A stretch of 64,000 nt of DNA from Oceanococcus atlanticus (GCF_002088235.1 NZ_AQQV01000001.1:1240001-1304000); one strand, 5' to 3'; shown: positions 17,884 to 25,952, counted from the stretch's first letter. Notes: generated from the sequence alone by a model not told the origin. Program-made: numbers and translations.

Positions 17884-18266
17884 CGTCGAATGGCCCGCTT
17901 CAACTGCTCATCCATGGGCATTTGATCCAGCTCCTCAAGGCCCACCACGCAACGCTGGCGTTGATTCTTTTCAGGCCACTGGTTGAGGGTTTTCTGCACA
18001 TCCAGGCCGTAAAGATCGAGCCGACGCGGCTTACCGGATGCGCTGCGGCACATGATGCGCGACGGGCGGCGCAGTTTCTTCAGGCGCCCCACCACACCGG
18101 CCTCTTCAAAGGCCTCCAGCGCGGCTACCCGTTTGTCGCTCAGTTTGGCTTCGGGCTTACCGGTGGGCACGATCCAGCGACCATGACGCCTTGCCGTCAC
18201 CAGTACCAGGCGGCGGTCTTTACCACCTCCCAACACTGGAATTACCGCAATGCGTCGCTGACTCAT
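17865..18266 (-). CDS. DIPP-like Nudix family protein with a degenerate Nudix box
   Basis: A 133-residue Nudix-fold protein, last gene of the five-gene CHAD operon. The fold is shown by RWIVPTGKPEAKL, then AALEAFEEAGVVG. In the canonical box Gx5Ex7REUxEExGU, the E-x-x-E-E-x-G part is kept, but the first glutamate and the arginine are replaced, so activity may be altered. The late region (LNQWPEKNQRQRCVVGLEEL, then LKRAIRRYF) resembles the DIPP subfamily, which acts on diphosphoinositol phosphates and, in some members, polyphosphate. Its ATG overlaps the CYTH gene stop by 4 bp. The polyphosphate link is inference. Confidence 0.75.
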   Translation of the reverse strand: MSQRRIAVIPVLGGGKDRRLVLVTARRHGRWIVPTGKPEAKLSDKRVAALEAFEEAGVVGRLKKLRRPSRIMCRSASGKPRRLDLYGLDVQKTLNQWPEKNQRQRCVVGLEELDQMPMDEQLKRAIRRYFKTL

Positions 18267-18745
18267 GTCGCTGGCTCGTCCTCCGGCCAGCCATTCAGGG
18301 CCAGCTGGGCATTGTTGTAGCGACTGTCTTCGGTCACTTCCTGACCCGCCCAGGCGGGCGGCTGATACGCATTTGCCGCCTGCGGGTCGGGGAATTCAAC
18401 TTCCAGTGACATCCGCCCGTTCAAGTCCCCGTGGTAGATATCAATCTCCATGGTCAAGCCGGCTTGTTCCACGTGATAACGGGTTTTCTCAACCCGACGC
18501 CCCTCGGTCAAAGGCCAGATCATCTCAAACACATCCAGCCCGACCTCAATCTCATGCTCTTCGCGGACCAGCCCGGTGCCGCGTTTGCGGGTCAGAAAGT
18601 AGCGGCGGTTCTTGTCACGGGCACGCAGTTCCTTACCTGGATCAGCCGCCACATAGCCTTGCCGAATCTCACTGCAGGGCTGATTGGCGATGATCTCCGG
18701 CGGCAACGCATTGACGATAAAACGACGTTCGATTTCCTGTCCCAT
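18263..18745 (-). CDS. CYTH domain protein (triphosphate tunnel metalloenzyme family)
   Basis: A 160-residue single-domain CYTH protein. It opens with the diagnostic ExExR/K motif (EIERRFIV, E4, E6, R8). Charged beta strands follow that form the tunnel: LRARDKNRRYFLTRKRG, EIEVGLDVFEMIWPL, VEKTRYHVEQ, TMEIDIYHG and SLEVEFPD. These carry the alternating basic and acidic residues that bind triphosphate and metal. It is close to inorganic triphosphatases; some members act on short-chain polyphosphate. Its start overlaps the parA stop by 1 bp and its stop overlaps the Nudix start by 4 bp. Confidence 0.88.
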   Translation of the reverse strand: MGQEIERRFIVNALPPEIIANQPCSEIRQGYVAADPGKELRARDKNRRYFLTRKRGTGLVREEHEIEVGLDVFEMIWPLTEGRRVEKTRYHVEQAGLTMEIDIYHGDLNGRMSLEVEFPDPQAANAYQPPAWAGQEVTEDSRYNNAQLALNGWPEDEPAT

Positions 18746-19506
18746 CAGCGTTTTTTCCCTTTCGGCCGCAGGCTTGGCCAGAGTTCATCAAACATCGCAA
18801 GGTACGCCTTAGTGGCCGGTTTACGCGCAGCAAAAACCGCCACCGGTGCACGATGCTCGCCCATGTTTTCGATATCACGCGCAAACGGAATGACCGCCTG
18901 CAAAAAGCCTTTGTGGCGCTGGCGCATATGCGTCATGGTCGACTTGTGCAGCGCCTTTTGCCGCTGCACCATCGAGAAAAACGGCACCACCACCTCACGC
19001 GCATAACCCTTCTCGGCAAAGAACGCGAGCAGCTGCTCAAACGTGCGTTGCGACAGCGTTGTGGGGATCACCGGTACCAGAACCATGTCGGCGGCATTGA
19101 ACACCGACTCGGACAAATGACTGATGGTCGGCGGGCAATCCAGAACGATCAGGTCATATTCGCCTTTCAAACCTTTGAGAATGCGGCGCAAACGTGATTT
19201 ACGCTTTTCCAGGCTGGCCAGCAAAGCATCGAAGTTGCGAAAGCTCAGATGCGCTGGCAGCACATCCAGGCCTTCGAAATCGCTGGCACGAATTTGCTCC
19301 AAAACATTTTCATAGGCCTGAAAGAAACGTTTGCCCCATTTCTTGCGACCGGGTTTGACCCGGAAGTAAAACGACGATGCACCTTGCGCATCCAGATCAA
19401 TAAGCAGGGTTCTAAGGCCTTGCGAGGCCGCCCAGTAAGACAAATTGACCGCCGTTGCGGTTTTACCAACCCCACCTTTCATGCTGTAGCAGGCGACCAC
19501 TTTCAT
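18745..19506 (-). CDS. ParA/MinD-type ATPase in the CHAD operon
   Basis: A 253-residue P-loop ATPase of the ParA family. It has the deviant Walker A KGGVGKT (K10 is the signature lysine, K15 the P-loop lysine), the A' motif LIDLDAQG (residues 36-42) and Walker B DLIVLDCPP (118-126). It lacks the N-terminal helix-turn-helix of type Ia plasmid ParA. ParA proteins form gradients on the nucleoid and carry DNA, carboxysomes or chemoreceptor clusters. Neither a parB nor a minE gene lies beside it; its partners are the ribbon-helix-helix and CHAD genes, so an orphan cargo-positioning role is inferred. ATGA overlap with the CHAD gene. Confidence 0.9.
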   Translation of the reverse strand: MKVVACYSMKGGVGKTATAVNLSYWAASQGLRTLLIDLDAQGASSFYFRVKPGRKKWGKRFFQAYENVLEQIRASDFEGLDVLPAHLSFRNFDALLASLEKRKSRLRRILKGLKGEYDLIVLDCPPTISHLSESVFNAADMVLVPVIPTTLSQRTFEQLLAFFAEKGYAREVVVPFFSMVQRQKALHKSTMTHMRQRHKGFLQAVIPFARDIENMGEHRAPVAVFAARKPATKAYLAMFDELWPSLRPKGKKR

Positions 19507-21014
19507 TTTGTCGTTGCTCCGTTGCGGCCAAACATCGTAGAAAAATTTGCCGCGATATCGTCCTGGGCAAACTGTTGCAATTCACGCTCAGCCTGATCAC
19601 GCAGCTGCAGCTGATCCTGATGCAACACGGCAATCAAACCGTGAATCGCCGCGCTTTGTTGCGGGTCATTGCTGCGCTCAGCGTAACGGGCAAGAAAACC
19701 CTGCTGAACCGACACATCGTTGAAACGCCCGAGCACATCCTGCAGACGCTTGAGAGATCGGCTGAGCGACTTCAAACGCGACTTGGGGTACAACTCGGCG
19801 AAAAATTCCAGCATGTAACGCAGCTTCTTGCATTCAATGCGAATTTGATGAATGTGCTCATCCGGGGTCTCCGCATGGACCTGCAAACTGGCCGTGCGAA
19901 TGCGCGTGTAGCGCTTGAGGATTCGCGCGCTGGCGACACGACCGACAGGCTTGACCGCCGCGCCCTCCTGGCGCTGCGGTGCGCTCTCAAGAAGCTGCAC
20001 CAGATGCGCACAACGCTTGGCATAACTTGGCGAACGCAACTGGCGCCGCGTCGTCGACAAGGCACGCTGGCGATCCTTGCTGATCTGGGTGATCAAATGA
20101 TCGAAACCGGGGTGAAATGCCTGTGGCAGCATCTGCCGATAGCGCTGTTGATCGAGCAGAAACACATCCAGGTCGCGCAAGGTGCCCATCGCGCCGGCCA
20201 TGCGGGCCAACTCACTCTTGGCCTGGAGCGGCAGGTCAGCCGGCAACGTGCTTTTCATCAGCGACAGCAGAGACCGCAGCTTGCGCAAGCTGACGCGGTA
20301 CTGATGCACAAACTCGGTATCGGTGTCATCCAGCACGCCGGCTTCAAAACGCCGCGCCAACCGGAACATGCTCAAAGCCATGCGGCGCACCGCCGGCTCG
20401 GCCGCTTCGCCCGCTTCGATACCATACGGACCTTTGAGCACCAGCACCTGTGGCGTGTTGCCTGCGGCAGCAAGCTGCTGGCGTAGATCAAATGGTTCTA
20501 CGGCCGCCGCACCAAGGTCTCGCAAAAGCTGACAAACCTGTTCGAACTCGGCGTCGTAACCGCGCAAAGCCTGCACACTGACATGCGTATCGGCCACTCC
20601 GACGGTACAAGCCTCGCCACGCACCACAATTTTTGCATCGGCATTACGCAGTGTGAGCGCTTTGCGCGTGATGCTCAGACTCGCAACCGGCATCAGCGAC
20701 CACAGGCCAATGCTGGCGGCAAGCTGGTCACGCAGCGCCGAGGCGGGCAAATCCCACCAGAAGCGGCTGCCTGCTGGTGCGCGGGATGACATCACTAAGC
20801 GGGCCTCCTGCCACCACTGCAAGCTGCCATCCGGCTTACGACAAAGCACCGCCCCGCTGGCCCAGATGTCCGCCGGGAAGTTGTCGAGAACCTCGGTTGT
20901 GTCCTTGCGGGCTCGGGCCCATTCCAGCTGGCCGGCGGTTGCCAGAGCGCTTTGCAGGTCATTCTGATGGCAATCCTCCGGCAGGCGGAAGTGCGCAGCA
21001 CGGGGAAGACTCAT
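19503..21014 (-). CDS. CHAD domain protein with a degenerate CYTH-like N-terminal part
   Basis: A 503-residue protein. Residues about 1-200 look like an eroded CYTH fold: strands such as SITRKALTLRNADAKIVV are visible but the ExExK motif is absent. Residues about 212-490 are a helical CHAD domain with both conserved basic-histidine motifs: FVHQYRVSLRKLRSLL (H237, R240, R244, K245) and IHQIRIECKKLRYMLEFF (H389, R392, K396, K397, R399), plus GTLRDLDVFL. CHAD domains bind polyphosphate and localise to polyphosphate granules in other bacteria. Its start overlaps the ribbon-helix-helix stop codon as ATGA and its stop overlaps the parA start. Confidence 0.88.
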   Translation of the reverse strand: MSLPRAAHFRLPEDCHQNDLQSALATAGQLEWARARKDTTEVLDNFPADIWASGAVLCRKPDGSLQWWQEARLVMSSRAPAGSRFWWDLPASALRDQLAASIGLWSLMPVASLSITRKALTLRNADAKIVVRGEACTVGVADTHVSVQALRGYDAEFEQVCQLLRDLGAAAVEPFDLRQQLAAAGNTPQVLVLKGPYGIEAGEAAEPAVRRMALSMFRLARRFEAGVLDDTDTEFVHQYRVSLRKLRSLLSLMKSTLPADLPLQAKSELARMAGAMGTLRDLDVFLLDQQRYRQMLPQAFHPGFDHLITQISKDRQRALSTTRRQLRSPSYAKRCAHLVQLLESAPQRQEGAAVKPVGRVASARILKRYTRIRTASLQVHAETPDEHIHQIRIECKKLRYMLEFFAELYPKSRLKSLSRSLKRLQDVLGRFNDVSVQQGFLARYAERSNDPQQSAAIHGLIAVLHQDQLQLRDQAERELQQFAQDDIAANFSTMFGRNGATTK

Positions 21015-21187
21015 CGTTTCTTCTTCAGTTTTATGCGGTTGGCCAGGTAATCATCAACCAACTGCTCAATGATGGCCTGGACACTGGAGTCTGTCTCCAG
21101 CGCGCGCATCTTGAGCGCTTTCAAAGTTGTTTCGTCCAGGCGCAGCGACGTGTTTTTCTTTTTCTTGTCTGTTTTTTTCTTGCTCAT
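21011..21187 (-). CDS. Small ribbon-helix-helix DNA-binding protein, first gene of the CHAD operon
   Basis: A 58-residue protein. A lysine-rich N-terminal tail (SKKKTDKKKKN) precedes a ribbon strand TSLRLDETTLKALKMRALE and a second helix SSVQAIIEQLVDDYLANR, the pattern of Arc/MetJ/CopG proteins; the C-terminus is again basic (KLKKKR). Its TGA overlaps the CHAD ATG. Two nucleotides upstream of its ATG lies a 16-bp palindrome that is the obvious candidate operator, so it probably represses its own operon. Paired with ParA, it could also act as a ParG/omega-like centromere binder. No clear Shine-Dalgarno is present. Confidence 0.82.
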   Translation of the reverse strand: MSKKKTDKKKKNTSLRLDETTLKALKMRALETDSSVQAIIEQLVDDYLANRIKLKKKR

Positions 21188-21189
21188 AT

Positions 21190-21205
21190 TGACGTCATGA
21201 CGTCA
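21190..21205. promoter_or_regulatory. Perfect 16-bp palindrome, two tandem TGACGTCA octamers: candidate operator
   Basis: The sequence TGACGTCATGACGTCA equals its own reverse complement and is a tandem repeat of an 8-bp palindrome. MetJ, a ribbon-helix-helix repressor, binds tandem octamers with the same core GACGTC (met box AGACGTCT), so the geometry suits two such dimers side by side. It lies 2 nt before the small ribbon-helix-helix gene, downstream of its promoter. Confidence 0.75.
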
Positions 21206-21217
21206 CATTAAAGCCGC

Positions 21218-21246
21218 ACTTTAGACCACCGAACCACACCCATCAA
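21218..21246 (-). promoter_or_regulatory. Candidate sigma-70 promoter of the CHAD operon
   Basis: On the minus strand, a -35 box TTGATG (21246-21241) and a -10 box TAAAGT (21223-21218) are separated by exactly 17 bp. Transcription would start near 21211, about 24 nt before the ribbon-helix-helix ATG, so the palindrome would fall in the very early transcript. The promoter sits just after the stop codon of the upstream GGDEF/EAL gene. Confidence 0.55.
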
Positions 21247-21249
21247 GCT

Positions 21250-23601
21250 TTACGCCAGGCTGGGGGTGCGCCGCTCGCCGACCGCCTTACGAGCACTCAC
21301 CGCAATCGACGTACCCGCGAATTTTTCTCGCAACGCCGCGTCGTCCGCCAGCCAACCGGCGAATTGCTGGGGCGACATGGCCGCGCCGAAATATTCGCCG
21401 CAGGCCAGCGCGACACCCATAGTCCGCAAGCGCTGGGCATCGGCTTTCTTACGCACACCGGTGGCCAACAATGTCGCCTCCAGCGCCGCTGCTGTCTCGA
21501 CCAGCCCTCGTGTTGCCGCGTCCACCGCCGGCGCATGGTTTTGGACCAAGCGCGCTTCCAGCGCCAAAGTCCGCGGATGCAAATCAGCCGCGTGCGTCAG
21601 CATACGGTTGCCGCACGAAAATTCCGCTGCATGCAAGCCCAAACCTGCCTCGATTAACTCGCCGGCGATCCGCCGGCACGCCGGCAGTCGCCATACCGCA
21701 TCGGGCACCTCGATGAGCACTTTGAACGGCAAGCGGGCCGCCAGATCGACAAACACCTGTGTAAAGCCGGGCGCCTGCAACTCCTCAACCGAAACCGGCA
21801 ACCACACAGCCCAGGCTTTGGGCACACGCAACTGGGCCAACTGCTTAAGCCGCCAGCGGTTGAGCGCACCCTCAAGATGAACACGCCGTGCCATACGCCG
21901 AACCGCCTCATCACTCAGAGGCGGAATACTCTGCGGCTCCCAGCGCAAGGCAACGCGCGCGCCAACCGGGCGCTCACTGCGCAAATCCAGCACCGGCTCC
22001 AGCAGCACATCCAGACCGTCATTGGCGATGGCGGATTCCATGGCCAGAGCCAAGCCTGTGCGCTCTTCAGCACGCTCACCGGCAACAAATGGCCCGCTTT
22101 CGATGTGCCGTGCCTGTTCCAGCCCATGCTGCGCGTCGGCCAATACATCCAGGATGTCGTGGTACACCCGCAAGTCCGGAATCACCGCCACCGCTGCCGG
22201 CGGCGTCAAGCTGTGGCCATCAATGGTGTAAGGCTGGTTGAGCTGCTCACAGGTGCGCTCCGCAATCGCCAGCACCTCATCGCGACCGCCCACCTGCGTG
22301 AGCAACATGACATAGCCGCCACCGCTGGTGCGGGCCAGATCCAATGGCCAGTCACACACCGCATCAAGGCGCTCGCGCACCGCATTGTGCAAGCGGTCGT
22401 GAACCTCTTGCCCATGCTGTGCAGCAATGCCGCCGGAATCATCAAGCCGGGCAAACACGGCGCCAACCAGCGGGCCGCTACCACCCGCATGGCGGCGTAG
22501 CTCCTGCGCCAACAGTGCCTCGCCCAGCGCCGCACCGGCCAGGCCTGTGACCGGATCCTGCAAACTGGTTGCGGCCAGCGCCGGGTCTTCGCTGCCCGGA
22601 TGCAAGGTGCAAATCAAGGCCAGCACCTCGCCATTGCGCGCACGCAACATCATCGGCTGCAGGGCCAGCTCACGCATCGGTTTACCCGGCTGTGCCGGCA
22701 AGCGCACGCGCTCCACATAACCAGCGCCGTGTAAACGTGTGATGGCATCCAGATGCTCGATATCCAGGCCGATCACGGATCGCAGGTGATTACCCAGCAC
22801 CTGATGGCGGCGCCGCTCCAGCACCCGCACGGCAGCGGCATTGGCCGCCTGCACGCGCCCGTCACTGTCGGCGATGAGGACCGGCTGAACGCTGCCTTGC
22901 ACCACCGATGGTGGCACCGTACCGCTGATCCGCCGCGGCCCTTTGCTGATCCACAACAACACACACAATGCGATGTGCACGGCCAGATAGAACCCACCAC
23001 CCCACGGCCCCAATCCAGCCTGCAGAGCTTGAGCCTGCGCACTGATCACCAGCGTATCAAGAGTCCAGCCGAAGGCGGCCAGAACCAGCACGATCAGCAA
23101 GCCGAGCAGGCGTACACGCACGGGCTCACGCCCAGCACTGGTGAGCTGAAACAGGCTGTCGATCAAGGCTACGCCCCAGATCAGCGCAGCCCAGGCCCAG
23201 ATGATCTCGGCCCCGGGCGCCAGCAGCGGCCGTGCGCCCCAGTTCGTGGCAACAACCTGGATATCGCGAACCAGCCAACCCGCCCACGCCACAACTGCCA
23301 CACCGACCAATGCATTGCACCACAGCAGAGCGCGGCGAAGCAGGCCTGTGTTCGCCACCGCAATGGCCAAAGGCACCATGCCCAGAGGAATCAGCGCATG
23401 GATCACCCACAACAGCAAAGCCGCACGCGGGTAGCCATGCACAACCAGCGACAAGGCGCCCGCATGCCCAGCGAACAACAGCCCCAGGACCAGCGACCAG
23501 CCTCCAGCGCGGGTGTCCAGTGCACGCACCGCCAAAATCAGAGCCAGCAGCACATGCAGCCCGGCTGCACCAAGCAGAAGCTGTGTAAAGCTGAGCTCCA
23601 T
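21250..23601 (-). CDS. Membrane PAS–GGDEF–EAL protein with both catalytic motifs lost
   Basis: A 783-residue protein. Residues about 1-225 hold some seven membrane helices, followed by a PAS-like domain (about 235-340), a GGDEF-like domain (about 345-500) and an EAL-like domain (about 520-760). The GGDEF signature reads SGGGY, and the EAL position reads GARVALRW instead of GxEALxRW, so neither cyclase nor phosphodiesterase activity is expected. It may bind c-di-GMP or act as a scaffold. Its ATG overlaps the glpK stop by one base (TGATG), so it is translationally coupled to glycerol kinase, an unusual pairing. Confidence 0.85.
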   Translation of the reverse strand: MELSFTQLLLGAAGLHVLLALILAVRALDTRAGGWSLVLGLLFAGHAGALSLVVHGYPRAALLLWVIHALIPLGMVPLAIAVANTGLLRRALLWCNALVGVAVVAWAGWLVRDIQVVATNWGARPLLAPGAEIIWAWAALIWGVALIDSLFQLTSAGREPVRVRLLGLLIVLVLAAFGWTLDTLVISAQAQALQAGLGPWGGGFYLAVHIALCVLLWISKGPRRISGTVPPSVVQGSVQPVLIADSDGRVQAANAAAVRVLERRRHQVLGNHLRSVIGLDIEHLDAITRLHGAGYVERVRLPAQPGKPMRELALQPMMLRARNGEVLALICTLHPGSEDPALAATSLQDPVTGLAGAALGEALLAQELRRHAGGSGPLVGAVFARLDDSGGIAAQHGQEVHDRLHNAVRERLDAVCDWPLDLARTSGGGYVMLLTQVGGRDEVLAIAERTCEQLNQPYTIDGHSLTPPAAVAVIPDLRVYHDILDVLADAQHGLEQARHIESGPFVAGERAEERTGLALAMESAIANDGLDVLLEPVLDLRSERPVGARVALRWEPQSIPPLSDEAVRRMARRVHLEGALNRWRLKQLAQLRVPKAWAVWLPVSVEELQAPGFTQVFVDLAARLPFKVLIEVPDAVWRLPACRRIAGELIEAGLGLHAAEFSCGNRMLTHAADLHPRTLALEARLVQNHAPAVDAATRGLVETAAALEATLLATGVRKKADAQRLRTMGVALACGEYFGAAMSPQQFAGWLADDAALREKFAGTSIAVSARKAVGERRTPSLA

Positions 23602-25082
23602 CAGTTCGTCAGTACCCGCTCAACGGCAGCCTTCCAACCGTCATATCGTCGCTGCATCTTGACCTCATCACGGCCCGGCTCGAAACGCGCCTGGCGCTGC
23701 CACCCTTCCGCAATCTCATCCAGATTCTTGTACAAGCCGACCTGCAAGCCCGCGAAATAAGCCACCCCCAAAGCGGTGGTTTCAAGCACCTGCGGTCGAT
23801 CGATGGGTATACGCAAGGTGTCGGCCAGGTACTGCACCAACCAATCATTGGCCACCATGCCACCATCGACGCACAAGGATCTGGGTGCGCCCGCGTCCTG
23901 CGCCATTGCATCGAGCAGATCGCGCGTTTGGTAGCACACCGATTCCAGGGCCGCGCGGGCAATCTCGGCAAAACCGCTGGCCCGAGTCAGGCCGATCAGG
24001 GCGCCGCGTGCATCCGGATCCCAGTACGGCGCGCCCAAGCCTGTAAACGCCGGCACCAGATACACGCCATCGGTCGATTCCACGCTGCGCGCGAGCTTCT
24101 CAGTGTCGGCTGCATGACCGATCAGCTTGAGGCTGTCGCGCAACCACTGCACAGCCGCGCCAGCAACAAAAATACTGCCTTCCAGGGCATAGGTGGTCTT
24201 ACCGTTGAGGCGATAAGCCACCGTGGTCAGCAAGCGGTTATCGGAGCGAACGAATTGCTCGCCCACATTCAGCACCACGAAACAGCCGGTGCCATAGGTA
24301 CTTTTGACCATGCCCGGCTGAAAACACGCCTGCCCCACGGTGGCGGCCTGCTGATCGCCAAGCACCGCCCCGATGGGGATCGGAGCCCCCAGCAGTGAGC
24401 TCTCGATATGACCGAAATCGGCCGCAGAATCGAGCACTTCGGGCAGCAACGCACGCGGCACATTGAAAAATTCCAGGAGTTCGTCATCCCACTGCTGCGT
24501 GCGAATGTTGAACAACAAGGTGCGCGATGCATTGGTCGCGTCGGTAACGTGCCGCTGACCATCGGTGAGATTCCACATCAGCCAGGTGTCGATGGTGCCA
24601 AAAGCCAGTTCACCAGCCTCGGCACGAGCCCGCGCCCCGGGCACCTGGTCCAGCAGCCAGGCAATCTTGGTCGCGGAAAAATAGGGATCGAGCAACAAGC
24701 CGGTGCGCTCGGCCAGCCACTCACCGCGCCCGCGCTCACGCAGCGTCTGACACACCGCACTGGTGCGTCGATCCTGCCACACGATGGCGCGGGCAATCGG
24801 TTCACCAGTGGCGCGATCCCAGATCACCGTGGTTTCACGCTGATTGGTGATACCACAGGCGGCGACATCGGCTGCATCAATTCCCGCAGCCTGAAGCGCT
24901 TCCCGGCAGACCTGCAGGGTGTCGCGCCATATCACCTTAGCGTCGTGCTCAACCCAACCCGCCTCGGGATAGTGCTGCTCGAACTCTTTTTGTCCACTGC
25001 CCACCGGCTGTCCGGCACGATCAAATACGATCGCGCGGCTGCTGGTTGTCCCCTGATCAATTGCCAGCAAATAGTCCGCCAT
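23601..25082 (-). CDS. glpK: Glycerol kinase
   Basis: A 493-residue FGGY-family kinase that phosphorylates glycerol to glycerol 3-phosphate. It begins [21 protein letters not shown], with the phosphate-binding DQGTTSSR. It has [20 protein letters not shown], the glycerol-binding VWQDRRT, and the late motif [17 protein letters not shown]. The ATG at 25082 with GGGAGA upstream is chosen; the frame extends further without similarity. No glpF or glpD is nearby. A perfect TTGACA on the minus strand (25170-25165) could be its -35 box, but no good -10 follows. Confidence 0.96.
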   Translation of the reverse strand: MADYLLAIDQGTTSSRAIVFDRAGQPVGSGQKEFEQHYPEAGWVEHDAKVIWRDTLQVCREALQAAGIDAADVAACGITNQRETTVIWDRATGEPIARAIVWQDRRTSAVCQTLRERGRGEWLAERTGLLLDPYFSATKIAWLLDQVPGARARAEAGELAFGTIDTWLMWNLTDGQRHVTDATNASRTLLFNIRTQQWDDELLEFFNVPRALLPEVLDSAADFGHIESSLLGAPIPIGAVLGDQQAATVGQACFQPGMVKSTYGTGCFVVLNVGEQFVRSDNRLLTTVAYRLNGKTTYALEGSIFVAGAAVQWLRDSLKLIGHAADTEKLARSVESTDGVYLVPAFTGLGAPYWDPDARGALIGLTRASGFAEIARAALESVCYQTRDLLDAMAQDAGAPRSLCVDGGMVANDWLVQYLADTLRIPIDRPQVLETTALGVAYFAGLQVGLYKNLDEIAEGWQRQARFEPGRDEVKMQRRYDGWKAAVERVLTN

Positions 25083-25234
25083 CCTGTCTCCCTGAATCCG
25101 GCTGATGGCAAAGCATGCCAAAGCCCGGCCCAGATGCAAGAACAGCGTTGAGACAGAAGCCGATTGTCAATTTGATAACATGACCGGCCCCACTCTCGGA
25201 CCCGGCCAACGGGCCCGTTAACGCCGTGATCGCC

Positions 25235-25543
25235 ATGACCGTTTTTCGTCTGATTCTTGCCGCCGGCCTGATGTCGGGCAGCCTTGCCGCCCAGGCCCAG
25301 CCGGGCGAGCAAAACTTCGATGACATCGACATCATCGCACTGCCGTCTCGCAGCCCGGACAAGCCCACACTCTCATTAAACTGGAGCTGCGACGCCATCA
25401 CCCTGAGCAGCTCACAGCGCTATCGCCCGAACAATTGCGTGGAGCGCGGTCGGCAGCGTGCACAAACCCAGGAGCTGGATGTCGAGACCATCGGTCTGGA
25501 ACAACCTAACGCCAGCAACGACACCCCTCGGAGGTTTCGTTAA
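25235..25543 (+). CDS. Small secreted protein of unknown function
   Basis: About 102 residues. A signal peptide (residues 1-20, LILAAGLMSGSLAAQAQ) is followed by an acidic region QNFDDIDIIALPSRSPDKP and a short cysteine-containing part (SLNWSCDAITLSS ... NNCVERG), with two cysteines that could form a disulfide. I do not recognise a family. There is no clear ribosome-binding site; a GTG at 25226 is an alternative start. Its TAA is followed immediately by the next ATG, so the two genes are one unit. Divergent from glpK. Confidence 0.65.
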   Translation: MTVFRLILAAGLMSGSLAAQAQPGEQNFDDIDIIALPSRSPDKPTLSLNWSCDAITLSSSQRYRPNNCVERGRQRAQTQELDVETIGLEQPNASNDTPRRFR

Positions 25544-25801
25544 ATGTTCAGAACCCTGCAAACATTGCTCATCCTGTTGCTCTTGCCCAGCGCTGCCGCT
25601 GCAGTTTCGCAAGCTCGACAGGAATGTGAATCCTGGGCGCGCAATGACGGCATCGGCCAGATGAAATGGGATGCCTACGTCAATGCCTGCGTGCAAAGCA
25701 TGACGGGCGAAGGTGAAAGCGCCCCGCTTGAACCCGACCCCACGCCGCCACCGGCCCCGTCACAAGCACCCGACTGGCGCCCGGCGGGCAGCGACGAGTA
25801 A
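25544..25801 (+). CDS. Small secreted protein of unknown function
   Basis: An 85-residue protein. The signal peptide (residues 1-19, LLILLLLPSAAAAV) is followed by a short helical region with two cysteines (RQECESWARNDG and YVNACVQSM), then a proline-rich acidic tail ([16 protein letters not shown]). GGAGG lies upstream inside the end of the preceding gene. The start codon abuts the previous stop codon. No family is recognised. The two cysteines and the small size suggest a periplasmic partner of the preceding product. Confidence 0.65.
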   Translation: MFRTLQTLLILLLLPSAAAAVSQARQECESWARNDGIGQMKWDAYVNACVQSMTGEGESAPLEPDPTPPPAPSQAPDWRPAGSDE

Positions 25802-25952
25802 TCGCGCAGAAACGCATCGTTCAAAACAGACACGCTTCCCGTGTAAGATGATTCCTACACATGTGCACAGTTCTTGCTTGCACATAGGGGATCGCGGCCA
25901 CGCCGTGTTTTACACGCCTCATTAGGAGGCGCGTTCATTGGGGAGAAGATCG

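Noticed and set aside
21190-21205. Tandem repeat read as a CRISPR or phage attachment site
   Set aside because: Only two 8-bp units with no spacers, and no cas, integrase or mobile genes nearby; an operator explains it better.
25148-25179. TTGAGA ... GATAAC considered as a promoter for the small secreted pair
   Set aside because: A spacer of about 20 bp is too long for a confident call.
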